Assembly (NCBI RefSeq): GCF_026248685.1
Contig: NZ_CP111036.1
Span: forward strand, 1,922,001 to 1,986,000
Direction: 5' to 3'
DNA length: 64,000 nt
Origin: Haladaptatus caseinilyticus
Lineage (GTDB): Archaea; Halobacteriota; Halobacteria; Halobacteriales; Haladaptataceae
Shown one piece after another: positions 1 to 8,200 of this stretch (its first letter is position 1; each line of letters opens with the position of its first letter). A program made the translations under genes and the position numbers. The notes beneath the pieces are model-generated. The model did no database searches. It was given only the letters and a program-made list of their open reading frames with translations, and was not told the origin of the DNA.

Positions 1-127
1 CGATTGCTCCCTTTCCGGATGACCGTTTGCCTTCGCTCTGTGCACCGAACGACCCAGTACAACCGGCGAGTCCGGCGAGGGCACCGACACCCATCGCCTG
101 AACGAATCGCCGCCGTTGTATCGTCAT
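1..127 (-). CDS. Tat-exported lipoprotein, N-terminal fragment
   Basis: Only the first 42 codons are in the window; the gene runs off the left edge. The protein begins MTIQRRRFVQ, a twin-arginine export motif, followed by a short hydrophobic stretch and the lipobox LAGC at about residues 20-23. The mature protein would therefore be anchored to the outer face of the membrane by a lipidated cysteine. The sequence after the lipobox is polar and Ser/Gly-rich, which is usual for haloarchaeal lipoprotein linkers. The functional domain is not visible, so a solute-binding protein or any other extracytoplasmic protein is possible. A TATA-like box lies about 28 bases upstream of the ATG, which fits a leaderless transcript. 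Confidence 0.8.
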   Translation of the reverse strand, partial: MTIQRRRFVQAMGVGALAGLAGCTGSFGAQSEGKRSSGKGAI

Positions 128-445
128 AGAAACAACGTTGTGTGAATCTTTCATAAGGATTTCGCCATGGATGCAATCGCTACCGGTTACCGAAACTGAA
201 ACCCGAATCGAAGGGCTTCGAAGGACAGTGCGTGTTTGGTAGCCGGACGATGTCCTCGAACGGAGTTTCAAATCGCCCTTCCGACGTTCGGGTCGTCGTG
301 CAGATGCGAGACGTGCCAGTATCGTGCAGTAACCGCGTTCTTCGAGATTCGAGGGACGTGCCGGCCGTTTTCCGCGGATAGATGAATCCTACTTCCTCAC
401 TAGCGAGGGAGTAGCTACTTGCTTGTTCCAATCGTATGGTATCTT
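128..445. other. Intergenic region with divergent promoters
   Basis: No convincing gene is seen here. The right half is read through by an antisense ORF without family features. On the minus strand a TATA-like CCTTATGA (151-158) lies about 28 bases before the lipoprotein start, the spacing expected for a leaderless haloarchaeal promoter. The region must also hold the promoter of the SOUL protein gene to the right, but no clear box was found. Confidence 0.5.
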
Positions 446-1072
446 ATGTCACGCTCCGTCGGCAGACCGCTTACACTCGCCGTTGGGACCATCGCCACCC
501 TCGGACTTGCATGGGTCGGCTGGGGTGCCTACGTCAGGTTGACGACCAAACGGGTTCCTTACACCACCGCGCTGACGCTTGATGGTGTTGAAATCAGACG
601 GTATCCTGACACGGTGGTTGCACGCACGACTGCCGACACCGAGGGGGAGGCGTTCCGGAAATTGTTCGGGTACATCGAGGGTGACAACCAGGCACGCGAA
701 GAAATCGCGATGACCGCACCCGTAACTACCGGACCGGAAAAAATCGCTATGACCGCGCCAGTCGCGTCCGAACGGTCCGATGACAGCGTCACGATGGCGT
801 TTTTCTTGCCGGGCGAGTACACCGCCGAGGGTGCACCGAAACCGAACACCGACGACGTTAGCATCGAACACGTCGGTGCTCGTACGCTCGCGGTTCGTCC
901 CTTCTCGTGGTACGCGACTCGCGACAGGATCGAAACGAACCAGCGACGACTGTTCGAGGCCCTCGCCGCACATGATTTGACGCCGACGGGTGAACCGTTC
1001 TTGTTGCGCTACGAGGACCCGTACACACCGCCGTTCATGCGGACGAACGAGATTGCAGTCGAACTGAACTGA
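446..1072 (+). CDS. SOUL family heme-binding protein
   Basis: This 208-residue protein has one N-terminal membrane segment (about residues 6-25, LTLAVGTIATLGLAWVGW) followed by a SOUL/HBP domain. Family signs are the start VEIRRYPDTVVART, the FGYIEGDN segment, the twice repeated IAMTAPV motif and the late PFMRTNEIAVEL segment. SOUL proteins bind heme or other tetrapyrroles and the membrane anchor would hold the domain at the membrane; the substrate here is unknown. The ATG at 446 is preferred over an in-frame TTG at 419 because the latter only adds nine uncharacteristic residues. It stands alone between a divergent lipoprotein gene and a co-directional flavoprotein gene. Confidence 0.85.
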   Translation: MSRSVGRPLTLAVGTIATLGLAWVGWGAYVRLTTKRVPYTTALTLDGVEIRRYPDTVVARTTADTEGEAFRKLFGYIEGDNQAREEIAMTAPVTTGPEKIAMTAPVASERSDDSVTMAFFLPGEYTAEGAPKPNTDDVSIEHVGARTLAVRPFSWYATRDRIETNQRRLFEALAAHDLTPTGEPFLLRYEDPYTPPFMRTNEIAVELN

Positions 1073-1254
1073 CACGGAATCGAGGAAGACACCGACGAGG
1101 ACCTCCGACAGTTGGAAACTCGGATGCGCCCTATTCGAAGCACAGTTCGGCGCGTCGTTCGAGGACGTGACCGGTTACGAGACGACGGGCAGGCACGGCC
1201 ACTAAGTTTTCGAACCGATTCCATTTTTAGTGGACTCGTGCGGATAGTTCGGAT

Positions 1255-2457
1255 ATGGAGTACGACTACGACTGTATCGTCGTCGGTGGGGGGCCGGCGG
1301 GACTCCAGTTCGCCAGGGAGATCGTCTCGAACTCCGATCGTTCCGTCGTCGTTCTGGAGCGGAACGACGACCTTCGAGCGAACGACAAATCGACCGGCGG
1401 AACGTTCGAGGAGGTTATCGACCGCTACGATATTCCCGAGGATGTCATCATGGGCGCAAACGACACCATCACTTTCGAAGGGCCCACCGAACGCAGTCGG
1501 CTCGACATTTCGGGATACGTTCTCGATTTTCCACGGTTGCTGGCGTTTTTGGGTGACGATGCGGCAGCGAAGGGTGCTGAGATTCGACTCGGAACGACCG
1601 TCACCAAACCGATACTCGAATCGGGGACGGTTCACGGGGTTCGATATCGGGACTCCGATGGGGAGGGGAAGCTTCGCGGAAAAGTGACCATCGATGCGAC
1701 CGGACCGAACGCCGTCATCACCTCCGACTTGGGCTTTTTTGACACCGAAACCGCTCAGCGAGGGATCGGCCTCGAATACGAAATCGAGGGCGAGTACGAG
1801 ACGGACGACACGATGCTGTTCAATTTCGACCACGAAAACGCCCCCGGGGGATACGCGTGGACGTTTCCGGCCGGGGATGACGTGTTCAAAGCCGGCGTCT
1901 GTTGGGTGGACGAGTACCATGCTCGACACGGAAACGGTACCCCCATTCACGAGGCCGTCGAGCGCTGGGTAAACGACGACCCACGGTGGCACGTCGAGCG
2001 AATCAGGGCGAAACACGCGGGAAAAGGAGTCTGGAACGACTCGAGGAACCAGCGGGCTACCGACGGCTTCATGGCCGTCGGCGACTCGATATCGAGCATC
2101 AATCCCCTTTTCGGCGAAGGAATCCGACCGGGTATGGCGTCGGCGACGATGGCGGCCACTGTCGCCACCGTCGCCCTCCGAGCGGACGACGTTTCCGAGA
2201 CCCGACTCAGGCAGTACGACCGTCGATGGAACGAAACCCGAGGCGGACGCTGGCGACTCCAACGGATCCTCAGCGACCTCCTCTACGATTTCGATACGAG
2301 GCAACAGGATTCGTTCGTTCGGCGTGCGGGTCGTCTCTCGGCGACGAAAGCAGAACGACTGCGACAGTACGACCTCGGGATGCTCGATTTGGCGAAGCTA
2401 TATCCGTTCGCGCTCAAGGACGTATCGAAGGTGCCAAAGCTGCTCCGACGGTTGTGA
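1255..2457 (+). CDS. Geranylgeranyl reductase family FAD-dependent oxidoreductase
   Basis: The 400-residue protein opens with a Rossmann dinucleotide-binding motif IVVGGGPAGLQFARE (about residues 9-23) and an acidic end of the second strand (VVVLERND). Near residues 275-300 it has the family's second FAD motif GDSISSINPLFGEGIRPG. This is the layout of archaeal geranylgeranyl reductases, which saturate isoprenoid chains of membrane lipids or quinones, and of related halogenase-like flavoproteins. The lack of neighbouring lipid genes means the substrate cannot be named from context. The start ATG at 1255 places the glycine motif at the usual distance from the N terminus. Confidence 0.8.
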   Translation: MEYDYDCIVVGGGPAGLQFAREIVSNSDRSVVVLERNDDLRANDKSTGGTFEEVIDRYDIPEDVIMGANDTITFEGPTERSRLDISGYVLDFPRLLAFLGDDAAAKGAEIRLGTTVTKPILESGTVHGVRYRDSDGEGKLRGKVTIDATGPNAVITSDLGFFDTETAQRGIGLEYEIEGEYETDDTMLFNFDHENAPGGYAWTFPAGDDVFKAGVCWVDEYHARHGNGTPIHEAVERWVNDDPRWHVERIRAKHAGKGVWNDSRNQRATDGFMAVGDSISSINPLFGEGIRPGMASATMAATVATVALRADDVSETRLRQYDRRWNETRGGRWRLQRILSDLLYDFDTRQQDSFVRRAGRLSATKAERLRQYDLGMLDLAKLYPFALKDVSKVPKLLRRL

Positions 2458-2522
2458 GGCCCGTTCCACGCACGAAATGGGAACCGCTTCGTGATACCAC
2501 GCGGGTCACTTCTCCGGACGAC

Positions 2523-2972
2523 CTACGACGTATCGAGCGCGCGTTCGGCGAATCGCTCGCGAATTTCCGGGTCGGGAACCGGGCACTCGGCCTTTCTCCC
2601 GAACACCCGATAGCGGTGCCTCGCGACGAAGTCGTAGACCGGGTCGCGCAACCGTTCCGGAAGATAGACGAACGGATACAGGAGCGGCCACGGACCATCC
2701 AATCGGCGACAGACGCGGAGCGCGGCGGTCGAGCGGGTGGCGTAGTCGTCGCCCTCCACGAGCACGAACGAATCGAAATCGTCGGTCGGGAGGTCGAACC
2801 GGGAGAGGAGTTCCTGCCCGATTTCGGATTGCAGGGGTGCGAACCGGAACGTTCCCGATTCGTCGAACCTGACGGTGAAACGGACGATGGCGTTACAGAG
2901 GTTACAGACGCCGTCGAAGAGAAGGACGGGGGTGTCGAGGGTATCGGCGGGGTCCGGATCATCGGCCGTCAT
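2523..2972 (-). CDS. Thiol-disulfide oxidoreductase, DCC family
   Basis: The protein has 149 residues. It carries the DCC signature LLFDGVCNLC at about residues 17-26, with a CxxC pair (Cys23, Cys26) next to the aspartate that gives the family its name. Other family marks are FAPLQSEIGQELL and the W-P-L-LYPFVYLPERLRDPVYDFVARHRYRVFG type C-terminal half, seen here at about residues 88-120. Members have a thioredoxin-like fold and are presumed to reduce or isomerise disulfides; partners are unknown. It lies upstream of a deaminase gene transcribed in the same direction, separated by about 80 bases. Confidence 0.85.
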   Translation of the reverse strand: MTADDPDPADTLDTPVLLFDGVCNLCNAIVRFTVRFDESGTFRFAPLQSEIGQELLSRFDLPTDDFDSFVLVEGDDYATRSTAALRVCRRLDGPWPLLYPFVYLPERLRDPVYDFVARHRYRVFGRKAECPVPDPEIRERFAERALDTS

Positions 2973-3055
2973 TCAATTCCCACTACGAACTCGTGCGGGA
3001 TAAGCGCGATGCGTTCGAAAACGGAAGCCAACGACTTCCGTTTTCGAACGCACTT

Positions 3056-3520
3056 TCACCGAAATTCGCGGTGGAGCGCGAGTCCGTCCGCTTCCAGCAC
3101 ACCGCCGACTACCTCGATGTCTCGCCCGCTTCGCTCGAATATCTCCTCGCAGGGGACGCCCGGCGCGCCGCCGAACTCCGCGGCGGCGCGCTCGCCCGAG
3201 ACGCTGTAAACGACCGCTCCGAGACCCGAAATCACGATTCCGCCTGCACACATCGGACACGGCTCGGTGCTGGTGTACATCACCGTCTCGGCACGGGCAT
3301 CGGGTGGGAGTTCCCGTTCGGCGCGACGGGCCAACGTGAGTTCCGGGTGAAGCGCGATGTCGTCTTCAGTGTTCTCGCGGTTCGTCTCCTCCAGCACGAT
3401 GTCGTCATCCCGGACAAGAATCGACCCGTAGTGGCCGTCTCCCCGCTCGCCCGCCTTCCGGGCGAGGTCGATCGCGCGCTGAACGTATTTTTCATGGTCG
3501 AGTGAATCGAAGTCGGACAT
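3056..3520 (-). CDS. Zinc-dependent nucleoside/nucleobase deaminase
   Basis: This 154-residue protein belongs to the cytidine/deoxycytidylate deaminase superfamily, in the guanine deaminase/TadA-like branch. The zinc site is HPE (His58-Pro59-Glu60), with Glu60 as proton shuttle, plus EPCPMCAGGI (Cys88, Cys91). Most relatives have HAE; the proline is within the allowed HxE pattern. The substrate cannot be told from sequence: guanine, cytosine or a modified base are all possible, while a tRNA adenosine deaminase is less likely because haloarchaea generally lack A34-to-inosine editing. It is transcribed convergent to nothing on the left and divergently from the CNNM/CBS gene. Confidence 0.8.
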   Translation of the reverse strand: MSDFDSLDHEKYVQRAIDLARKAGERGDGHYGSILVRDDDIVLEETNRENTEDDIALHPELTLARRAERELPPDARAETVMYTSTEPCPMCAGGIVISGLGAVVYSVSGERAAAEFGGAPGVPCEEIFERSGRDIEVVGGVLEADGLALHREFR

Positions 3521-3733
3521 CGGGTGGAAGACGGGTTCGTGGTGAAAGAACGTTTCCGACGCTTCGTGTCGTCACATCGGTAGTCGGTCTAAGCCGACCG
3601 AAATATCGTCCGATACTCGGCGGCATCGTTTTGCGATTTCGGCGACTATGGAGCGTATGGGCCATTCCCAGCGTCGTCATCCCGACGTTCCTTGTCAGTC
3701 CCACTCATCCTCGAACGGCCAGCGAGGTGACCG

Positions 3734-5095
3734 ATGGTCGATGTAGTGCTCTCGGTATTCCGGCTTCTCGTCGCGTTCTTCTTGGTGTTCATGAACGGCC
3801 TGTTCGTGGCCACGGAGTTCGCACTCGTCAAGATTCGCCGGACACGGGTGAACGAACTCGTCGAGGCGGGAAAACCCGGGTCGAGTTTCGTCGAAGAGGC
3901 GGTCAATAATCTAGACGACTATCTGGCGGTTTGTCAACTCGGGATCACCCTCTCCTCGCTTGGGTTGGGTTGGATCGGCGAACCCGCCGTTGCCGCCCTC
4001 ATCGAACCCATGTTAGGGTCGTTCGTTCCCGAGGGAACGATTCACTTCGTCGCCTTCGCGCTCGGGTTCGGTTTCATTACGTTCCTCCACGTCGTCTTCG
4101 GTGAGCTCGCGCCGAAGACGTTCGCGATTCAGGAAGCCGAGCAGATCGCCCTGCTCGTCTCGCCGCCGATGAAGCTGTTCTACTACGCGTTTCTGCCGGG
4201 AATCCTCGTGTTCAACGGTACGGCGAACTTCTTCACTCGGCTTGCGGGCGTCTCGCCAGCCTCCGAATCCGAAGAGGCGCACACGGAAGACGAACTCATG
4301 ATGGTGCTCGCCCAGTCGGAAGAGCACGGACACATCGATGTGGAAGAGGTCGAGATGATCGAGGGTGTGTTCGAACTCGGCGACACCATCGCCCGTGAAA
4401 TCATGGTTCCGCGTCCGGATATCGCGACCGTCTCGGCGACGATGCCGCTCGACGAACTCCGGTCGGTTGCCGCCGAGGGAAACTTCACTCGCTACCTCGT
4501 GTTGGACGAGGACAACGGCGACCAACCCATCGGCTTCGTACACGTCAAAGACGTACTGCGGGCGATCGAGGACAATGGTTCCGAGGCGGAAAAACCGACC
4601 GCTAGCGACCTCGCTCGTAAGGCCCTATTCGTCCCTGAGAACAGGCGCATCGACGATATCCTGACCGCCTTTCGGCAACGCGAAAGCCAGATGGCCGTCG
4701 TCATCGACGAATGGGGGGAGGTCGAAGGTATCGTCACCATCGAAGACATCCTGGAGGAGATCGTCGGCGAAATACGGGACGAGTTCGACACCGACGAGTT
4801 GGAACCATCGATAACGGAACTCGATATCGATACGTACTCCGTCGATGGACACGCTCCGCTCAAGGAGGTCAACGAGGCGGTGGGTGCCGAATTCGAGAGC
4901 GAGAATTTCGAGACGATCGGTGGGTTGGTGCTCGGTGAACTGGGCCGTGCGGCGGAGGTCGGTGATACGGTCGAACAGGATGGCTTCATCCTCCGCGTCG
5001 ATACTGTCGAAAAGCGGCGGATTTCGAAGGTAACGGTACAGGCAGCCGGACGACGGGAACGTGAAACCACGGCCGAGCGTTCCGGCGAGGAATGA
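3734..5095 (+). CDS. CNNM/CBS transporter-associated (hemolysin C/CorC) membrane protein
   Basis: The protein has 453 residues in the usual three parts. First comes an N-terminal CNNM (DUF21) membrane domain with about four hydrophobic segments (about 1-190; NGLFVATEFALVKIRRTRV is typical). A tandem CBS pair follows (about 210-340; IMVPRPDIATVS and GIVTIEDILEEIVGEI). The C-terminal CorC/HlyC domain (about 350-435; YSVDGHAPLKEVNEAVG and FETIGGLVLGELGR) ends it. CNNM proteins are linked to magnesium or other divalent cation efflux, gated by nucleotide binding at the CBS domains. The bacterial name hemolysin is historical. The gene stands alone, with a start matching the family N terminus. Confidence 0.9.
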   Translation: MVDVVLSVFRLLVAFFLVFMNGLFVATEFALVKIRRTRVNELVEAGKPGSSFVEEAVNNLDDYLAVCQLGITLSSLGLGWIGEPAVAALIEPMLGSFVPEGTIHFVAFALGFGFITFLHVVFGELAPKTFAIQEAEQIALLVSPPMKLFYYAFLPGILVFNGTANFFTRLAGVSPASESEEAHTEDELMMVLAQSEEHGHIDVEEVEMIEGVFELGDTIAREIMVPRPDIATVSATMPLDELRSVAAEGNFTRYLVLDEDNGDQPIGFVHVKDVLRAIEDNGSEAEKPTASDLARKALFVPENRRIDDILTAFRQRESQMAVVIDEWGEVEGIVTIEDILEEIVGEIRDEFDTDELEPSITELDIDTYSVDGHAPLKEVNEAVGAEFESENFETIGGLVLGELGRAAEVGDTVEQDGFILRVDTVEKRRISKVTVQAAGRRERETTAERSGEE

Positions 5096-5209
5096 CTCTC
5101 CCCGTGCATCAGCGCCCGTCGAAAAAAGCACTCGGTTGGACGGAATCACAGTCGATCCCGTCAGCCTTCGCGTGAAAAACTCGAACCGTATTCGGCATCA
5201 GTCACCCGC

Positions 5210-8200
5210 TTAGACGATCACCTCGGATAGACTGTATCCGGACATCGTGTCCGATATTCCATCGAGTGAGCCCTGATTCGGGACGGTCTGGTTCCCCGCC
5301 GGAAGAACGGTCAGGAATCCTGATTTGGTTTCCTGTAAACTGGACACGGCGAACTCATACTCGCCGGGTGCAGTCGATTCATCGACCGAATAGGTGAACT
5401 CGACGGTCGTCAGTCTGCCGCCAGCAAGCGTCACTTGTTTGGCACTCCGTGGTTTGTACAGTGCCACCATCTCCTGCGCGCCGAGGTCTCGTTCGACGGT
5501 GCTCGACGATGACATGAAGAAGAGCCAAATCGTTTGCGTCGCCGCCTCGTCCCCGGTATTAGTCAACGTGGCGGAGACGGTGATCTCCTTACCCTGTGTC
5601 ACCTCGGCAGGACCGTTCACATCCGACACTCGGAAGTAAGCCGGGTCGGGGTCGCTCTCGACCACCGAAATGGACGTCGAGTGTTGGTCGTCGTCCGTCG
5701 CGACACCGTGTTCGTACGAGCCGGTATCGCTCGGCATCGTGACAGTGAACTCGACGGTCGTGTTCTCACCGGCGTCGAGTGTCACGTCCGAGGTGTTCCT
5801 GGCAGTTCCGGCGAGGTGATATTCGACAGTCTGCGTTCCGGAGGCGTTTCCGATGTTTCCGATGGTTGCGGAGACGGTTACCTGTTCGCCGGGATTCACT
5901 TCCGTAGGTGCGTCGAATCTCGTTACCGTGAAGGAGGCTTCCTCGGTGGGTTCGTCCTCGGTAACGGTAATGTTCGTCGAGGCAACTTCGTCGGCAGAAA
6001 TGCCGTGTTCGTAGTCACCGACCGCCCTGTCGGGATTTATTTCGTAGGAGAACTCGACAGTCGTGCTTTCGCCTCCGTCGAGTGTCACCCGTTCGCTGAG
6101 TTCCGATTGCGATTCGAGAAGTACCGAACTACCGAAGTTCGTCCCCGGTGGGAAGTAAAACACCGTTCGGGTATCTTCTCGCTCACCGACGTTAGTGACC
6201 GTCGCGGAGACGGTTATCCCTTCACCCTGTTCGGCCTCGCTCGGTGCACTGAGATTCGACACCTCGAAGAACGTTCCGAGCGTCAAGTTCCGCGTCGTCG
6301 TCTCGTTCGCCTCGACTTCGGTGAACGTGATGTCCGAGTCCGGGTAGCGGTCGTGCATTGTCCGGAGCGCGTAGGTACCGCGGTCGAGGCCCTCGATGCG
6401 GTAGTAGCCGTTTTCGTCAGTGGTCACGTTGAACGCACCCTGGTCGGCATCGACGACGGTCGCACCTTCGACGGGGATCCCCGCCGCGTTGATGACGTAG
6501 CCTTCGATGGCCCCATCTCGTGGTTCGACCGTAAAGTCGACGCCGTCGACCGTTTCGCCGGGTGCGACCGAGACGATCTCTTCAGGACGGTAATCCCCGG
6601 GCGTTCCGGCGACGTTTACGACGTACATACCCGCGGGCACACCGAGCGAGTAGCTTCCGTTCTCGTTCGTCGTCGTTTCGTGGACGTTACCGTCATTGTC
6701 TTCGGCGGCAACGGTAACGTTCGCGACGCCGGTACCGGTGTCCGATGCCGTGACCGTTCCGCTAATCGTTCCCGGCGTCGGGTCGAGTTCGAAGTTCGCC
6801 GTCGTGGTGTCGTCCACCGGAACGGTGACGGTGTCGGTCACTTCGTCGTACCCGTCGGCCGAAACCGTACTGTTGTGCGTTCCCGATGGAACGTTCTCGA
6901 TTTCGTACTCGCCGTTGCCGTCAGTCACGGCAGTGTAGTCGCCGTCGCCGATGTCGACGTCGATTGTAACGGTCGCATTTTCGACCGGCTCTCCGGTTTC
7001 GCTGTCCGTAACGGTGCCGGTGAGGTTTCCGCGGTCGATAGTGATGTCGAGCGACGATTCATCCTGGTCGTCTTCGCTCGATACGACGTGGAGCCAATCT
7101 ATCGAGGGGTCTATTTCGTCTTCGAGCGTGTGGGCGAACTCGACCGTTTCACGCTCGCCCGGCGCGAGCGTGACGTTCGCGGTCGTCTCGTCTTGCGTGC
7201 GTTCCTCGCCGTTGGCGGCCGAACCGAAGCCGCTGAGGTAGGCGACCGAATTCGCGAGGAGAAGGTCACCTTCTTCGGTGAAATCCGACTCGTCGGTGAA
7301 GTAGTCCCGCCCGACGGCGCTCAAGAGTACCTCGTTTTTGTCGTCGTTGACTGCCACTGCCGGTCCTGCGCTGCCCGAACCGTAGTCGGCGTCAGCCAGG
7401 ATGGTTCCACTGTACTCGGCGAACCAGCTTCCCCACATGGTGCTTCCGGTGAACACTTCGACGGAATCACCGACTTCACCGACGTTGGTGAAGAGTGGGT
7501 GGTTTTCTCGAATGTCGATGGTCACTGGGGTCGACGAACTGCTGCTGGCGTCTCGTTCGACAGGGTCGCCGCGAACGTTGTAGAGCCGATATACGCCGTC
7601 GGCGTACGCGTACGCCGAGGCCCCTTGGTACGAATCGAGGTAGACGACGCTCTGGTCGTCGTCGAGTTCGTCGAGGAAGTCCGAGGCGACTTGGTCGCTA
7701 CCGAACCGCTGTACGACGAACGTGTCGTATTCACCCATCGCGCCCGGAAGTTCGTCCGCCGTCACGACATCGACGGTGTAGATGTCGGTGTCGAGGTGTT
7801 CTTCGAGCGTACTCGCGATGTCGTCTCCGTGCTCGTTATCCGATACGTCAACCACGGCCACGTCAACGCTTCGTGGTATGGTTTCGTATTCGACAGTTTG
7901 CACGTCGGTTGCGTTCCCCGTATTTTCGACGGTTGCGGTGACAGTGATCGTTTCACCGGCGCTCGCTTCCTCGGGGGCATCGGTGATGCTCACGTCGAAG
8001 AACGCTTCGAGAACGGTGACGTTCGTGGTTTGCGAGTCGTCTTCGGTGAAGACACCGTGTTCGTACGTGCTATTATCGATACCGCTCGTATCGACGGTGA
8101 ACTCCACCGCCGTGGATTCGCCGACACCGAGCGTCACGTTTTTCGTCCGAACAGGGTTTTCGAGGTCGTCGAAGCGGTATTCGACGGTTTGCGTATCCTG